A stretch of DNA of 64,000 nt. It comes from a bacterium. GTDB lineage: Bacteria; Sumerlaeota; Sumerlaeia; SLMS01. Under the pieces are notes generated by a model, which did not search any database, was not told the origin of the DNA, and saw only the letters and a list, made by a program, of their open reading frames with translations. The stretch covers positions 1 to 64,000 of the forward strand of contig WGMQ01000026.1 in NCBI GenBank assembly GCA_016125005.1, given 5' to 3'. Shown here in pieces: positions 16,395 to 25,525 of the stretch (position 1 is its first letter; each line of letters opens with the position of its first letter). The translations under genes and the position numbers were made by a program.

Positions 16395-17215
16395 AGGTCC
16401 GAGGGCCTGGGGGCGTAGATGGTGGCGCGATCTTCCCTGCAGAACGCGAGCAGCACGATACCGGCGGCCGCGGCGGTCTCAACGGCCAATTGGGACGGGG
16501 CCGAGACGGCGGCGATGGCGCCGAATCCAGCCCGCCACGCCTTGAGCACAATCTCCCAGGAGACGCGCCCGCTGACGGCCATAATGCGGCCCTGCGATTG
16601 CGGATCGTGGCGCAACGCCCATCCCACCACCTTGTCGACGGCGTTGTGCCGCCCGATGTCCTCGAACACCGCCAGGCATTCTACGGGAACAGTGAAGAGT
16701 CCCGCCGCGTGCGTCCCGCCTGCCTGGTCAAAAGCCCCCTGCCGCGCCCGCATCGCCTGCATCAGCGCAGGAACGCGCGCGGCCAACTCGGTCGGTGTGA
16801 TGGAAAGGGGCCGAACCGGTGCGAGACAGCGCGTTTCGGGGAGTTCCTTGCTCCCGCAAAGGCCGCAGGACGACGCGCTGACGAAGGTTCGCACGTCCTC
16901 CACCTTCCGTTGGATGGTGTCGGGGGGAACCTCGACGCGAACGCAGATGACCTCGCCAGTCTCGGGGTGTCTTGTCTCGGTCAGGACCGCGTCGGCGCTG
17001 CCGGGGAGGAGGATGCCCTCCGTGTGGAGAAGCCCGCGGACGAGCAACTGATCGTCGCCGGGTGTCCGCATCGTGACCGTGAAGGGCGCCCCGTTGACCT
17101 TGATCTGGAGCGGAGCCTCAGCGGCGAGCCAGTCGGCCACAGGAGAGACGTCGCCCGCGCGAACGCGGGTCCCCTCCACACGATGTGCCTTCTGCTCTGC
17201 CATGCGCAGTTCCAT
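16391..17215 (-). CDS. fdhD: Formate dehydrogenase accessory sulfurtransferase FdhD
   Basis: FdhD transfers sulfur from IscS to molybdenum cofactor before insertion into formate-dehydrogenase-type enzymes. The essential CxxC is present in SASSCGLCGSKEL. Other blocks: VTMRTPGDDQLLVRGLLHTEGI, FEDIGRHNAVDKVVGWAL, SGRVSWEIVLKAWRAG and SAPSQLAVETA. Length 274 is normal. Two ATG starts are possible; the second (17203) has GGAA about 8 nt upstream and may be the real one. First gene of a four-gene overlapping operon with the molybdoenzyme, a DUF7009-like gene and mobA. Confidence 0.95.
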   Translation of the reverse strand: MELRMAEQKAHRVEGTRVRAGDVSPVADWLAAEAPLQIKVNGAPFTVTMRTPGDDQLLVRGLLHTEGILLPGSADAVLTETRHPETGEVICVRVEVPPDTIQRKVEDVRTFVSASSCGLCGSKELPETRCLAPVRPLSITPTELAARVPALMQAMRARQGAFDQAGGTHAAGLFTVPVECLAVFEDIGRHNAVDKVVGWALRHDPQSQGRIMAVSGRVSWEIVLKAWRAGFGAIAAVSAPSQLAVETAAAAGIVLLAFCREDRATIYAPRPSDL

Positions 17216-17276
17216 GCGGGAAGAAGGCGGTCCAAGCGCGCGGGACTGTCAACGGCATTTGGGTGAATGCCGAAAC

Positions 17277-17302
17277 GGCCCGGAGCGAGGAAGCTCCGGG
17301 CC
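17277..17302 (-). terminator. Terminator of the pseudopilin gene
   Basis: GGCCCGGAGC and GCTCCGGGCC form a perfect 10-bp stem with a 6-nt loop 37 nt past the pseudopilin stop; on the minus strand it is followed by GTTTCGG, a short T-tract. Confidence 0.75.
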
Positions 17303-17338
17303 GCAGTTGGCGTGGGGTCGTTGATACCTTGCTTGGAA

Positions 17339-18085
17339 TCAGAACGCGCCGGGGATCGGCGTGGAGGAGCCGATGATGGCGCCGTTGCGCATCCAGCGGC
17401 CCGTCTGGTAGTTGCCACCGAACTGATAGATGTCGCCGACGGAAACGGTGCCGTTGGTGGGGTCGTAGTCGACGTAGCACTGGGGCTGGCCCTTGGAGTT
17501 GAGGGCGTCGGTCACGCCGCCCTCGGCGGCGCTCATGTAGGGGAAGCACTTGTAGGTCATGCGGGCGCGGTTCTTGTCCGGACCAACGCCGATCATGACG
17601 AACGTGGGAGCGGCGCCAACGGCCTGGAACACGGCGGTCGAGCCCTGGTTGTCGGCGGTGTTGGTGGAGGCGTCGGGGTAGGACCAGGTGCCGGAGCCGA
17701 TGCGGTAGCCCTGGGCGCCAGCGCCGGAGACCTGCACGGAAACCGCGAACGGATCGGCCAGCAGCGAGGTCATGTAGGCAACGGGGGTCGTGAGCTGGCG
17801 GGCGCCGTTGGCGCAGCGCCAGTAGATGGGGTTGCTGGGGTCGGCGGCGGCATCGCCGACGTCCTTGATGTCGAGCGAGGAGTCGCTGTCGCGGGTGTAG
17901 CGGTTCCAGTCGACGTAGTAGGCTTCCATGGCGACGGCCTGGGTGCGCATGTCAGCCTTCGAACGGGAGACCTTGGCACGGACCTGGGCCTCGAGGAAGT
18001 TCGGCACGGCAATGGCCGCGAGAATTGCGATAATCGCCACGACAATCAGCAGTTCAATCAGAGTGAAAGCCTTCCGAGCCTGCAT
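17339..18085 (-). CDS. Type II/IV pseudopilin-like protein
   Basis: A 248-residue prepilin-like protein. A short basic leader (MQARKA) precedes the class III signal FTLIELLIVVAIIAILAAIA; Ala sits at the -1 position in place of the usual Gly, and Glu5 is present. The conserved VPNFLEAQVRAKVSRSKADM follows, then a globular part rich in Gly/Ser/Thr. This is the large GspG/H-like pseudopilin family common in planctomycete-like and other uncultured phyla. AGGAG lies upstream of the chosen ATG; the frame remains open to 18208. Single gene with its own terminator; it probably works with type IV pilus or type II secretion genes elsewhere. Confidence 0.9.
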   Translation of the reverse strand: MQARKAFTLIELLIVVAIIAILAAIAVPNFLEAQVRAKVSRSKADMRTQAVAMEAYYVDWNRYTRDSDSSLDIKDVGDAAADPSNPIYWRCANGARQLTTPVAYMTSLLADPFAVSVQVSGAGAQGYRIGSGTWSYPDASTNTADNQGSTAVFQAVGAAPTFVMIGVGPDKNRARMTYKCFPYMSAAEGGVTDALNSKGQPQCYVDYDPTNGTVSVGDIYQFGGNYQTGRWMRNGAIIGSSTPIPGAF

Positions 18086-18219
18086 GGCTGGGGGACTCCT
18101 TGGAGAAAGTGGTTTGTTAGGTGAGGAAGAGTGTCTCGCGTCCGCCCCTCCCAGGTCGAACGACGTTGCAGTGAACATGATGGCATCGCGGTGGCAGCTT
18201 ATGCACACTGCAAAGAAGC

Positions 18220-18250
18220 GTCCCCCGCCTCATTGTGTGGAGCGGGGGAC
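18220..18250 (-). terminator. Terminator of mqnC
   Basis: GTCCCCCGC and GCGGGGGAC form a 9-bp stem with a 13-nt loop about 30 nt beyond the mqnC stop. On the minus strand GCTTCTTTG follows. Confidence 0.75.
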
Positions 18251-18280
18251 GGGGGAAAACAGCCTTGGGGAAGCGACGAA

Positions 18281-19384
18281 TCAGACGGCTGCCAGTTCTT
18301 CGAGGACCGGTTCGGGCTGCAACTCATAGAAGAAGTTGCGGCGGCGTGGGATGAATCCGGCTTCCGTGACGAGACGGCGCAGCGCGAGTTCTCCGAGCCG
18401 GAAGTTGGCACCAGCGGCCCGAACGACGTTTTCCTCGATCATGATGGAGCCCATGTCGTCGCAGCCATGGAAAAGCGAAACCTGGCCGATGCGGCCACCC
18501 TGGGTGACCCAACTCGACTGGATGTGCTGGATGTTGTCGATATAGAGACGAGCAATAGCGGTCGTGCGGAGGTAGTCCCAGCTTCCCACCTCATGGAGGT
18601 CGGGGCGCTCGGTCATGAGGCGGGTATTCTCCGGCTGCCAGGTCCAATCGATGAAGGCGGTAAAGCCGCCGGTCTCGTCCTGCAGGTCACGGAAGCGGCG
18701 GAAGGTCTCCACGCGCTCAGCAATGGTCTCGATGTGTCCGAACATCATGGTGGCGGTGGAGCGGCCGCCCATCTTGTGCCAGGTGCGATGGACTTCGAGC
18801 CATTCCTCCGTGAGGCACTTGCCGCGGGTCAGTTCCTTGCGAACGCGGTCGACGAGAATCTCGGCGCCTCCGCCGGGAAGCGATGCGAGCCCCGCTTCCC
18901 TCAGCCGACCGAGCACCTCGCCGTAACTCATCTTGTTGATCTTCGAGAAGGCGTGGATCTCCGGGGCACTGAAGGCGTGGATGTGGATGCCGAATTCGCT
19001 GCGCATCCAGGAAAGCATGTCCTCGTAGAACTCGATCTTGAGCTTCGGGTGCATGCCGCCCTGAAGCAGCAACTGGTTGCCGCCGAGCGCGATGGTCTCC
19101 TCGATCTTGGTGCGCAGTTGGTCCTTGTTCAGGACGTAGGCGTCCGGAGCGTCGGCCTTGCGGAAGAAGGCGCAGAAGCTGCAATCGGCCAGGCAGACGT
19201 TGGTGTAGTTGACGTTGCGGTCGATGATGTAGGAGACGGTACGACTTGGGTTGTGACGAAACCGGGCCTTGTGGGCGGCGGCGGAAAGTTCGGGCAGTTC
19301 GGCACCGCCAAAAAGAGCGATTGCCTCATCGTCGCTGAGCCGCGCCCCGTCGTGTGCTTTGGCAAGTATGTCGTCCGCTTTCAT
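18281..19384 (-). CDS. mqnC: Cyclic dehypoxanthinyl futalosine synthase
   Basis: A radical SAM enzyme of the futalosine route to menaquinone, cyclising dehypoxanthine futalosine. The cluster motif is CLADCSFC within YTNVCLADCSFCAFFR. MqnC-specific context: SYIIDRNVNYTNVC, LQGGMHPKLKIEFYED, HAFSAPEIHAFSKI, GGGAEILVDRVR, TATMMFGHIET, QDETGGFTAFI and SSWVTQGGRIGQ. The 367-residue length is typical. MqnE is related but has different flanking motifs. GAGGTGAACAG precedes the ATG. No other mqn gene is adjacent. The gene implies quinone-based respiration through the futalosine pathway. Confidence 0.93.
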   Translation of the reverse strand: MKADDILAKAHDGARLSDDEAIALFGGAELPELSAAAHKARFRHNPSRTVSYIIDRNVNYTNVCLADCSFCAFFRKADAPDAYVLNKDQLRTKIEETIALGGNQLLLQGGMHPKLKIEFYEDMLSWMRSEFGIHIHAFSAPEIHAFSKINKMSYGEVLGRLREAGLASLPGGGAEILVDRVRKELTRGKCLTEEWLEVHRTWHKMGGRSTATMMFGHIETIAERVETFRRFRDLQDETGGFTAFIDWTWQPENTRLMTERPDLHEVGSWDYLRTTAIARLYIDNIQHIQSSWVTQGGRIGQVSLFHGCDDMGSIMIEENVVRAAGANFRLGELALRRLVTEAGFIPRRRNFFYELQPEPVLEELAAV

Positions 19385-19588
19385 CTGTTCACCTCATTCC
19401 CGGTGCGGGAGTCCGTCCGCTGCATTCAACGGGGGGAGTTTGACGGCTGAGAGGGGGCAGTGGCAACGGCAGACCGGAGGAGCCGTGCGAAACTGCGCCA
19501 TTTCGCCAATCGGGTAACCAGCAAGAAGCGTACTGATCCCGAATGACCTATCGTTGACCACATACGAGGTCTGGGCAGGTGTATCGTC

Positions 19589-20503
19589 ATGGGAAGCATG
19601 GGAGAAAGAAAGACGACGAATTACTTTACGCTGATGGGCGAGCGTCCGCCCGGGTGGATTGAGCGTGCGCTGGCAGAGAGGGCCTCGGTCTCGGGTAGGT
19701 GGACCCCGGGTCCGCTTTTCGTGCTCCTGCGCAGGCAGCGCCGCGCCCGGTTCTTCCTGATGCGCTGGGAGTTCTGGCTCAACTGGGGGATTCCGCTGAG
19801 CATCTTCTCGTGCGTGGCATTTCCGCTCGTCTTCCCGTTGGTGCTGATTTCGCCGTTCGTTTCGCTGGTCATCCTGGAGATGTACTCGGCCAAGGTATCG
19901 CGCCGGTTCCGCGACTCGGGCCTTTTCCACGACCTGCTACTTTCGGGACAGGACTACCGCTCCATGCGGGCGGACATGGATGCGTTCGTGCTGTCGCGCA
20001 GCTGGATGCCGGTGTTGGGTGGACTGGCGGTTTGGGTGGTGGTGCTGATCGTCCTTGCATACAGCGGCGCGGTTGCCCTGCTGGTGGCGACACAGACCGA
20101 AGACGGCCAGCAGCAACCGAAGATGATGCAGTTGCCGCACGGGTTTGCGCGGCATGGGCTGGACCGGGGGCTGGGGCTCGGGAACGCCGCTGGCAAGGCC
20201 GCGGTGTCTTTCGTTATCTGCTGCACGGGGCTGGCGGGCTACCTGCTGGTGATGGCGAGTCCCGTGTTGTTGTTCCTCGGTGTCTACTTTGCCACGCACT
20301 CTGGCGTCGCCGCCGTGATAGCGTTGGTGGTCGCCATCCACGCGATCATCATCTTCATCGCGATCCGCAGCGGACGCCCCTCCCCATGGGGAGCTGTGGG
20401 CGAGGAGCTATCGAAGGCCATGAAGGCGCTCCTGGAACCGAAAACCATCTCGGACGAGGAAATCACGGAGATGCTGCTGGCCCGGCGCGGGGCCATTTCC
20501 TGA
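19589..20503 (+). CDS. Multi-pass membrane protein of unknown function
   Basis: A 304-residue protein I do not recognise. An N-terminal basic soluble part is followed by about five hydrophobic segments (around PLSIFSCVAFPLVFPLVLI, LGGLAVWVVVLIVLAYSG, VSFVICCTGLAGYLLVM, VLLFLGVYFATHSG and ALVVAIHAIIIFIAI). It ends in a charged tail with TISDEEITEML. The layout resembles ABC-2-type permease-like or planctomycete membrane proteins but no motif decides it. It is a single gene between mqnC (divergent) and dacB (convergent); another in-frame ATG lies 9 nt downstream. Confidence 0.65.
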   Translation: MGSMGERKTTNYFTLMGERPPGWIERALAERASVSGRWTPGPLFVLLRRQRRARFFLMRWEFWLNWGIPLSIFSCVAFPLVFPLVLISPFVSLVILEMYSAKVSRRFRDSGLFHDLLLSGQDYRSMRADMDAFVLSRSWMPVLGGLAVWVVVLIVLAYSGAVALLVATQTEDGQQQPKMMQLPHGFARHGLDRGLGLGNAAGKAAVSFVICCTGLAGYLLVMASPVLLFLGVYFATHSGVAAVIALVVAIHAIIIFIAIRSGRPSPWGAVGEELSKAMKALLEPKTISDEEITEMLLARRGAIS

Positions 20504-20509
20504 GGAAAG

Positions 20510-22162
20510 TTAGGGTACCGGCGCCGCGGGTGGTGGCTGGGGCGAGAGTCGCCGCATGTTGGCGTCGCGCCGTTCCTGCTGCCGCTGCGCTTCGATGGTG
20601 GCCTCGTGTTCCGGGTCCCAGGTGACCGCCACGGAGAGCATCTTCTTCCGCACATCTGAGATGGGCTTGTTGCTCCCGATGTAGCCATTGGCCAGCCACG
20701 AGAACGCGACCCAGCGACCTTTCTCCGTTTCCAAATAGCCGATGAGCGTGGTGACGCCGCCCATGCCGCCGGACTTGGCGCGGACGCGGTACTTGGAAAG
20801 GCCCGCCGGGGCGTCGGGACGCAGCTCCACCTCGTACTTCGTCAGGGTGTCGACCCAGGCATCGCGGAGGGGGCTCTTCCACATATGGGTGAGCAGGGCG
20901 ATGCTGGAGTCTCCGCTGATGACGTTGTAGCGCGACAGGCCCGAGCCGTCCACCAGCCGGAAGGTGCCCTCGGGGACGCCCGCCGTGCCGGTCAGCCATT
21001 TCGTGATAACCTCGGCACCGTCATTCCATGTTCCCGCACGACCATTCGCCTCCACGGCGAGGTTCAGCAGGAGCATTTCCCCGACCGCGTTCTCGCTCAC
21101 CTTGTGGAAGTGGCGGACAGTCTCGTCGAGCGTTGAACCTTCGCGAACCAGCAGGGTGGTACCCTCGAGCGGTGCATGGCTCAGGACAACCTCACCTCTC
21201 AGCTCCACACCGTTCTGCATCAGGAAGCCTTTAAAGAGGCTGCCGACCCACTGGTCGGAGTGCAGAACCGTCAAGCTGGACTTGGCTGCAGCGTAGGGGC
21301 CGGATGAGGGGTACTCGACAATGAACGGCTCTTCGAAGGGACGGCGCCGGATCGTCACGGTGGTGATGTCGTCGACGGCCTTGAGCTGAATAGGTGGGAA
21401 ATCTGCGGCCGGATCGAACGCCGCCTGAGGTGCTCCGCCAGATTTGGACTCGGCCGTCTTGAGCGTGGCCACGTTAAAGTCAACCATCAGCGGCGAAACG
21501 CTCATGTTGTAGTAGTCGGGATCGTCGTCCCACATCCAGCCCGGTCCCTTGAGAGGGATATCGAAACGGGACACATCGAGCACCAGATTACCGGTGATGG
21601 AGGTAATGCCCTTCTCCTCGCGAAGCGCCTTCGCCATGGCGGCCAGGTCGCTGCTCTTCAGCATGGGGTCCCCCCCACCGACAAGAATCAGGTCGCCGGT
21701 AAGGACGCCGTTGCTGGGCGGGACACTCGAGAGAAGAGTGGTCTGGAAACGGTGCTCGGGTCCCCAGGTCTCAAAAGCGCAGGAGGAAGTGTGGGTCTTA
21801 AGGGTCGACGCTGGCGTCATCAGCTTGCTGCCACCGTATGCGAAGATCGATTGGCCCGTCTCCAGATCGACAAAGCTGATGCCGACGTTGGTCTGGACGA
21901 TGGGCGGGGCAGCGGGGCTGAGGACCGCGCGAAGCCTCGCGCTGACCGGCACATCGGGGGCAAACGCCATCGCATCGAGACTGCCCCGGGACGGCCGCTC
22001 GACGGCATTACGGCGGTCGACGATCTCCTGAATCGCCATCTCGTGTTCACGCAGTCTCTGCTGGCGCGACATATCCGTGGGCGGAGCGGCGGGTTGCGCC
22101 GTGCCTAGGCCTCCCTGGGCTAGGAGCATTCCAAGTGACAGGACAAAAAGGGCGCGACGCAT
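20510..22162 (-). CDS. dacB: D-alanyl-D-alanine carboxypeptidase/endopeptidase (PBP4, S13)
   Basis: A 550-residue exported penicillin-binding protein trimming peptidoglycan peptides. A signal peptide (about 1-22) ends TAQPA. The three S13 motifs are SxxK as PASTLKT, SxN as SENAVGE, and KTG-like KSGGMGG. Other family blocks are GDLILVGGGDPML, DYYNMSVSPLMVDFN and LVDGSGLSRYN. The long N-terminal linker after the signal is Pro/Arg-rich, making it longer than E. coli PBP4 (477). The ATG has GGGAGAA upstream. It ends 6 nt from the convergent membrane-protein gene. Confidence 0.93.
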   Translation of the reverse strand: MRRALFVLSLGMLLAQGGLGTAQPAAPPTDMSRQQRLREHEMAIQEIVDRRNAVERPSRGSLDAMAFAPDVPVSARLRAVLSPAAPPIVQTNVGISFVDLETGQSIFAYGGSKLMTPASTLKTHTSSCAFETWGPEHRFQTTLLSSVPPSNGVLTGDLILVGGGDPMLKSSDLAAMAKALREEKGITSITGNLVLDVSRFDIPLKGPGWMWDDDPDYYNMSVSPLMVDFNVATLKTAESKSGGAPQAAFDPAADFPPIQLKAVDDITTVTIRRRPFEEPFIVEYPSSGPYAAAKSSLTVLHSDQWVGSLFKGFLMQNGVELRGEVVLSHAPLEGTTLLVREGSTLDETVRHFHKVSENAVGEMLLLNLAVEANGRAGTWNDGAEVITKWLTGTAGVPEGTFRLVDGSGLSRYNVISGDSSIALLTHMWKSPLRDAWVDTLTKYEVELRPDAPAGLSKYRVRAKSGGMGGVTTLIGYLETEKGRWVAFSWLANGYIGSNKPISDVRKKMLSVAVTWDPEHEATIEAQRQQERRDANMRRLSPQPPPAAPVP

Positions 22163-22246
22163 GGCGGTTCTCCCAATGACGTTTCAGGTCATCGCAGTCA
22201 GCCAGCGAGACGTTTGGGGCACAAGCGTTTCTGTCCGGGGAAGTGC

Positions 22247-23833
22247 TCAGGGCTTGGTCGCGTGGACTTCCTTGAGGATCGCCATCCACGGCTCCCAGCT
22301 TTCGGGGGGGAGCTCGTGTATAGCCAGATGATCCGTGCTGCCGACGAGGAATGGCTCCAGGAATCGCGTTGCCTCGAGGGGGAGATCGCGGCGGAGGCCG
22401 TCAGTCAGGACGAAGAGGCGCTCGGGAGACTTGGTCGTGTAGCGATCCCCGATCCCCCGCCAGTGGAAGAGATAGATGTAGGCCACGTCGATGCCGGTCT
22501 CGGGCGCGCGAACGCCCTGCATCAGTCGGAAGCGCTTCCCTTCGCTGAGCAGGTCGATCGTGCGCACCACGGACTTCTTCTCGGCCAGCGAGACACTGGT
22601 GCCTTCGCCCATCGCCAGGGCGAACCGGATATGAGTCGTGTAGACAAGCGAGCCGAGTGTATAGACAGCCAACGCAACGGCGACTGACCAGCCCCATCGG
22701 TGATCGACCAGCCGATCCACGGCAATGGCGGCTAGCAGCGTCGCAGGCACCAGCGCGGGAAGCAGGTAGGGTGGCACCACGGCGCGGATCAGAACCCCGA
22801 ACAGCAGTGGCGTCGCACCGAGAAGTACCGTCGCGGCGATGAGTGGCACGCTCCGCGTCCTGAGCGCCAGTCCGGCGCCAACGAAGGCCAGCATCATGGC
22901 AAGGACACCGGCCACGGTGACCGCGATGGCAGAGGCAGGGACTACTTGGAAGGCCGTGACGTCGCCCAGCAGATCGTTGTTCCACGAATTGCCGAGGACC
23001 AGCAGCCACGCGGCGAGCGGACTCACCGGGTGGCCCAGGTCCGCGCTGGTTGCTCCTCCGCTGATCGCACCAGCGATGATGGCAAAATCCTGCCAGCCCT
23101 GTCGCGACTGATCAATCAGCCAGGGTGCATACAGCGCCGCAGTGACAGCGATCCCTGCCGCCAGTCCCTTCCAGAAGCGCCGTGGCCTCCAGGCCAGCAT
23201 GACCAGGCCGGGGAGCCAGAAAAGGACACCGCTCAGGTGGCATGTCTGTGCCAAGCCGGCGCCCGCGAACGAAAGCGCCAGCCAGCGATTCGGACGACCG
23301 AGATGACTCGACTCGCCATGCCATGCACGCACCGCCCCCCATAGCGCCACGGCGCCACAGAAGACTTGAAGATCGTGACCCCAGAGGCGCCGACTGTGCT
23401 CGATGGCATTGGGGCAGACCGCCATGATGAGTGCGGCCACGAGCCCAGCGCGCCGTCCCGCCACGAGGCGCGCCGTGTCGCCAAGCAACGGGACCGCCAA
23501 CGCGCCGAGCGTCATGGGAAGAAGCGCCACCAGTCCCGGATCGCGCGTCAGGGCGAAGAAGGGCGCCAGCAGGTAGATGAAAGTTGGCGGGTTCAGGAAC
23601 CCGAAGCTGGTGCGAATGCCGGCCAGCGGGAAACCGCGCCCATTGGCAATCTGGGTGGCGAGCGAAGAGGCAATTCCCTCGTCGATTCCGAACTGGACGA
23701 CGTTCGGAAGCCAGGCGCGCAGCATCAACCCGAGGGCGCCAAGCGCCAGGAACCACACCGCCAAGGGGGTGGATTGCTCATGCTCTGCGTTGGTCGCCAA
23801 GCGTTCAGACTCCAAGCGCGGCTTGACCGCCAT
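22247..23833 (-). CDS. GT39-like membrane glycosyltransferase
   Basis: A 528-residue multi-pass GT-C enzyme. The first periplasmic loop carries the Asp-Glu catalytic motif in QFGIDEGIASSLATQ, typical of ArnT/PMT-type transferases using polyprenyl-phosphate sugars. About ten hydrophobic segments follow, then a short soluble C-terminus ending ESWEPWMAILKEVHATKP. The ATG is chosen on GGAGGAAGG just upstream. Upstream is a divergent zinc-ribbon/TPR protein, 51 nt away. It contains one exact GTCTATAC word (VYT codons). Acceptor unknown; lipid A or protein glycosylation are possible. Confidence 0.85.
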   Translation of the reverse strand: MAVKPRLESERLATNAEHEQSTPLAVWFLALGALGLMLRAWLPNVVQFGIDEGIASSLATQIANGRGFPLAGIRTSFGFLNPPTFIYLLAPFFALTRDPGLVALLPMTLGALAVPLLGDTARLVAGRRAGLVAALIMAVCPNAIEHSRRLWGHDLQVFCGAVALWGAVRAWHGESSHLGRPNRWLALSFAGAGLAQTCHLSGVLFWLPGLVMLAWRPRRFWKGLAAGIAVTAALYAPWLIDQSRQGWQDFAIIAGAISGGATSADLGHPVSPLAAWLLVLGNSWNNDLLGDVTAFQVVPASAIAVTVAGVLAMMLAFVGAGLALRTRSVPLIAATVLLGATPLLFGVLIRAVVPPYLLPALVPATLLAAIAVDRLVDHRWGWSVAVALAVYTLGSLVYTTHIRFALAMGEGTSVSLAEKKSVVRTIDLLSEGKRFRLMQGVRAPETGIDVAYIYLFHWRGIGDRYTTKSPERLFVLTDGLRRDLPLEATRFLEPFLVGSTDHLAIHELPPESWEPWMAILKEVHATKP

Positions 23834-23884
23834 GAAACCTTCCTCCGAAAATCCCCCCGTTCCGTAGGAGGAGTTCAACAGGCG

Positions 23885-25525
23885 ATGCGCTGCCCCCACT
23901 GCCAAACCGAGAACCGCGAAGATCGCGTGGCCTGCTATCATTGCGGGCGGGATCTAACGATGATGCGCCTGATCGTCAACCGGGCACGCATTCACTTCAA
24001 CAACGCCGTCGAGCAAGCCAAGGAACTGAACTACTTCGAGGCCTTGGGGGAACTCAACAGCGCTCTTGAGTTGAATGCGCGTCTTGTTGAAGCGCATGTA
24101 CTGAAAGGCTCGATCCTCGGCCGACTGGAACGCGTCGACGAAGCGCGGGAGGCTCTCCAGGAGGCGCTGCGCATTTCCCCGCAGGCGGCCCGAGCCCATC
24201 GCTACCTGCTGGAGCTGGGCGACGTGGAGAAGAGCACGCCGCTACGGAAGAGGCTGGGCCTCGTTTATGGCATCGCGGGAACAGTCACGGCGCTGGCAGT
24301 GGTGGTTGGCATCGGAGTGTTCGTCCGCCCGGGCGGCGCTCCCCCGCCCCGCGACACACCGAATGGGGGAACAGCGTGGTCCCTTCTGGCCGCTGGGGAT
24401 CTGGCAGGCGCGCGGGCGTCGGCAGCGAATCTCCCGCACGAGCAGCGCGCGGCCCTCGAGGCCGCCGCCGACCGGCGTGTGGACGATGCGCTGGAGCTTT
24501 CCCGCGTGGCTCTTGAGGCCGGCGGCGCCCCGGCGGCGCTGGAGGCCCTTCGCAAACTTGACGACCTGAAGCTTGGCGCGGAGGATCGACGCGTCGTCGA
24601 GCGCCAGCGCGCCCTCATCGCCACGAGCGAAGCGGAGAAGCTGGCAGCGCTCCTGACGGGCATCGTCGCCCACACGAGCGAAGCTCACGAAGCTCCCGCT
24701 GCGCAGATCGCCAGCTTTGCAGAGGCCAAGGATCGGTACACGAAGCTATTTCCCGAGAGCACTGACGTTCTGGATCGTGCGCTTGCCAATCCGCGCACTG
24801 AGGCCCGCGCGCTGGTCGAATCGCGCCTTGCGGACGACGGTGCGTCCGACAGCGTTGCCGCGGCAAAGTCGCTCGCCGGTGTGGCCCCCCTGGCTGCACT
24901 GGTCAACATGGACGACGCGGTCACGGAACGACTCTCCGCGTTCAGCCTGCGCGATGGAGAGCGTCTATACGGCGAGGCGCTGGCAGCCGCCAGAGATGGA
25001 AAGCAGGACGCATTCGATGCCGCCCTGGAGGCGATTCGCGCCCTCCCCATTCCACAGCGGGAGATCGAGTCGAAGACCGAGGCCTTGCGCAGCCTGCTCG
25101 TCGAGCGGGAGCAGCGCGATCTGGTGGCGTCGATTCACAAAGCCCTCGACAGCGGCGAGCGCGAGACGGCGCTTCAACTGGCGGCCTCGCTCGAGGCCAT
25201 GGGCGGCAAGCCATCACCGGAACTCGCCCAGCAACTGAACGCGGCGCGCGAGCGTGTCGCCATCGACAGTTACTATCGCCTCATGGAATGGGGTGATCGT
25301 ATCGAGGCCGGGGAGCTGAGCCGCGACGAGGCCGAGGAGGTCCACCGGCTGGTGGCGCTTGCCCGCGGTCCGCTTCCACAACGGCTCGCCTCGAAGGCGA
25401 CCGACAACCTGCACTTCTTCGCCGCGCAGGCCTGGCGCGTGCTGGGCGAAAGCGAGAAGGCCTGGGACGAGATGGGCGAGCTGCGCCGCATCCACCCCGA
25501 CTCCGTCTACCTTCAGGTCGAGTAA
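23885..25525 (+). CDS. Zinc-ribbon/TPR single-pass membrane protein
   Basis: A 546-residue protein. The N-terminus is a double-CxxC zinc ribbon (CPHCQTEN, CYHCGRD). Residues about 30-115 are TPR-like helices (NYFEALGELNSALELNARL, EALQEALRISPQAARAHRY). One transmembrane helix follows (LGLVYGIAGTVTALAVVVGIGVFV), then a long Ala/Glu/Arg-rich alpha-helical region. GGAGGAG lies upstream of the ATG. Topology would put the zinc ribbon in the cytoplasm and the helical region outside. Function unknown; similar layouts occur in scaffold or secretion-associated proteins. It is divergent from the GT39-like gene and convergent with holB. Confidence 0.7.
   Translation: MRCPHCQTENREDRVACYHCGRDLTMMRLIVNRARIHFNNAVEQAKELNYFEALGELNSALELNARLVEAHVLKGSILGRLERVDEAREALQEALRISPQAARAHRYLLELGDVEKSTPLRKRLGLVYGIAGTVTALAVVVGIGVFVRPGGAPPPRDTPNGGTAWSLLAAGDLAGARASAANLPHEQRAALEAAADRRVDDALELSRVALEAGGAPAALEALRKLDDLKLGAEDRRVVERQRALIATSEAEKLAALLTGIVAHTSEAHEAPAAQIASFAEAKDRYTKLFPESTDVLDRALANPRTEARALVESRLADDGASDSVAAAKSLAGVAPLAALVNMDDAVTERLSAFSLRDGERLYGEALAAARDGKQDAFDAALEAIRALPIPQREIESKTEALRSLLVEREQRDLVASIHKALDSGERETALQLAASLEAMGGKPSPELAQQLNAARERVAIDSYYRLMEWGDRIEAGELSRDEAEEVHRLVALARGPLPQRLASKATDNLHFFAAQAWRVLGESEKAWDEMGELRRIHPDSVYLQVE

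Noticed and set aside
22623-22666. Tandem GTGTAGAC and GTATAGAC as a two-site operator
   Set aside because: Both lie deep in the GT39-like coding sequence and fit the dispersed word; no promoter is near.
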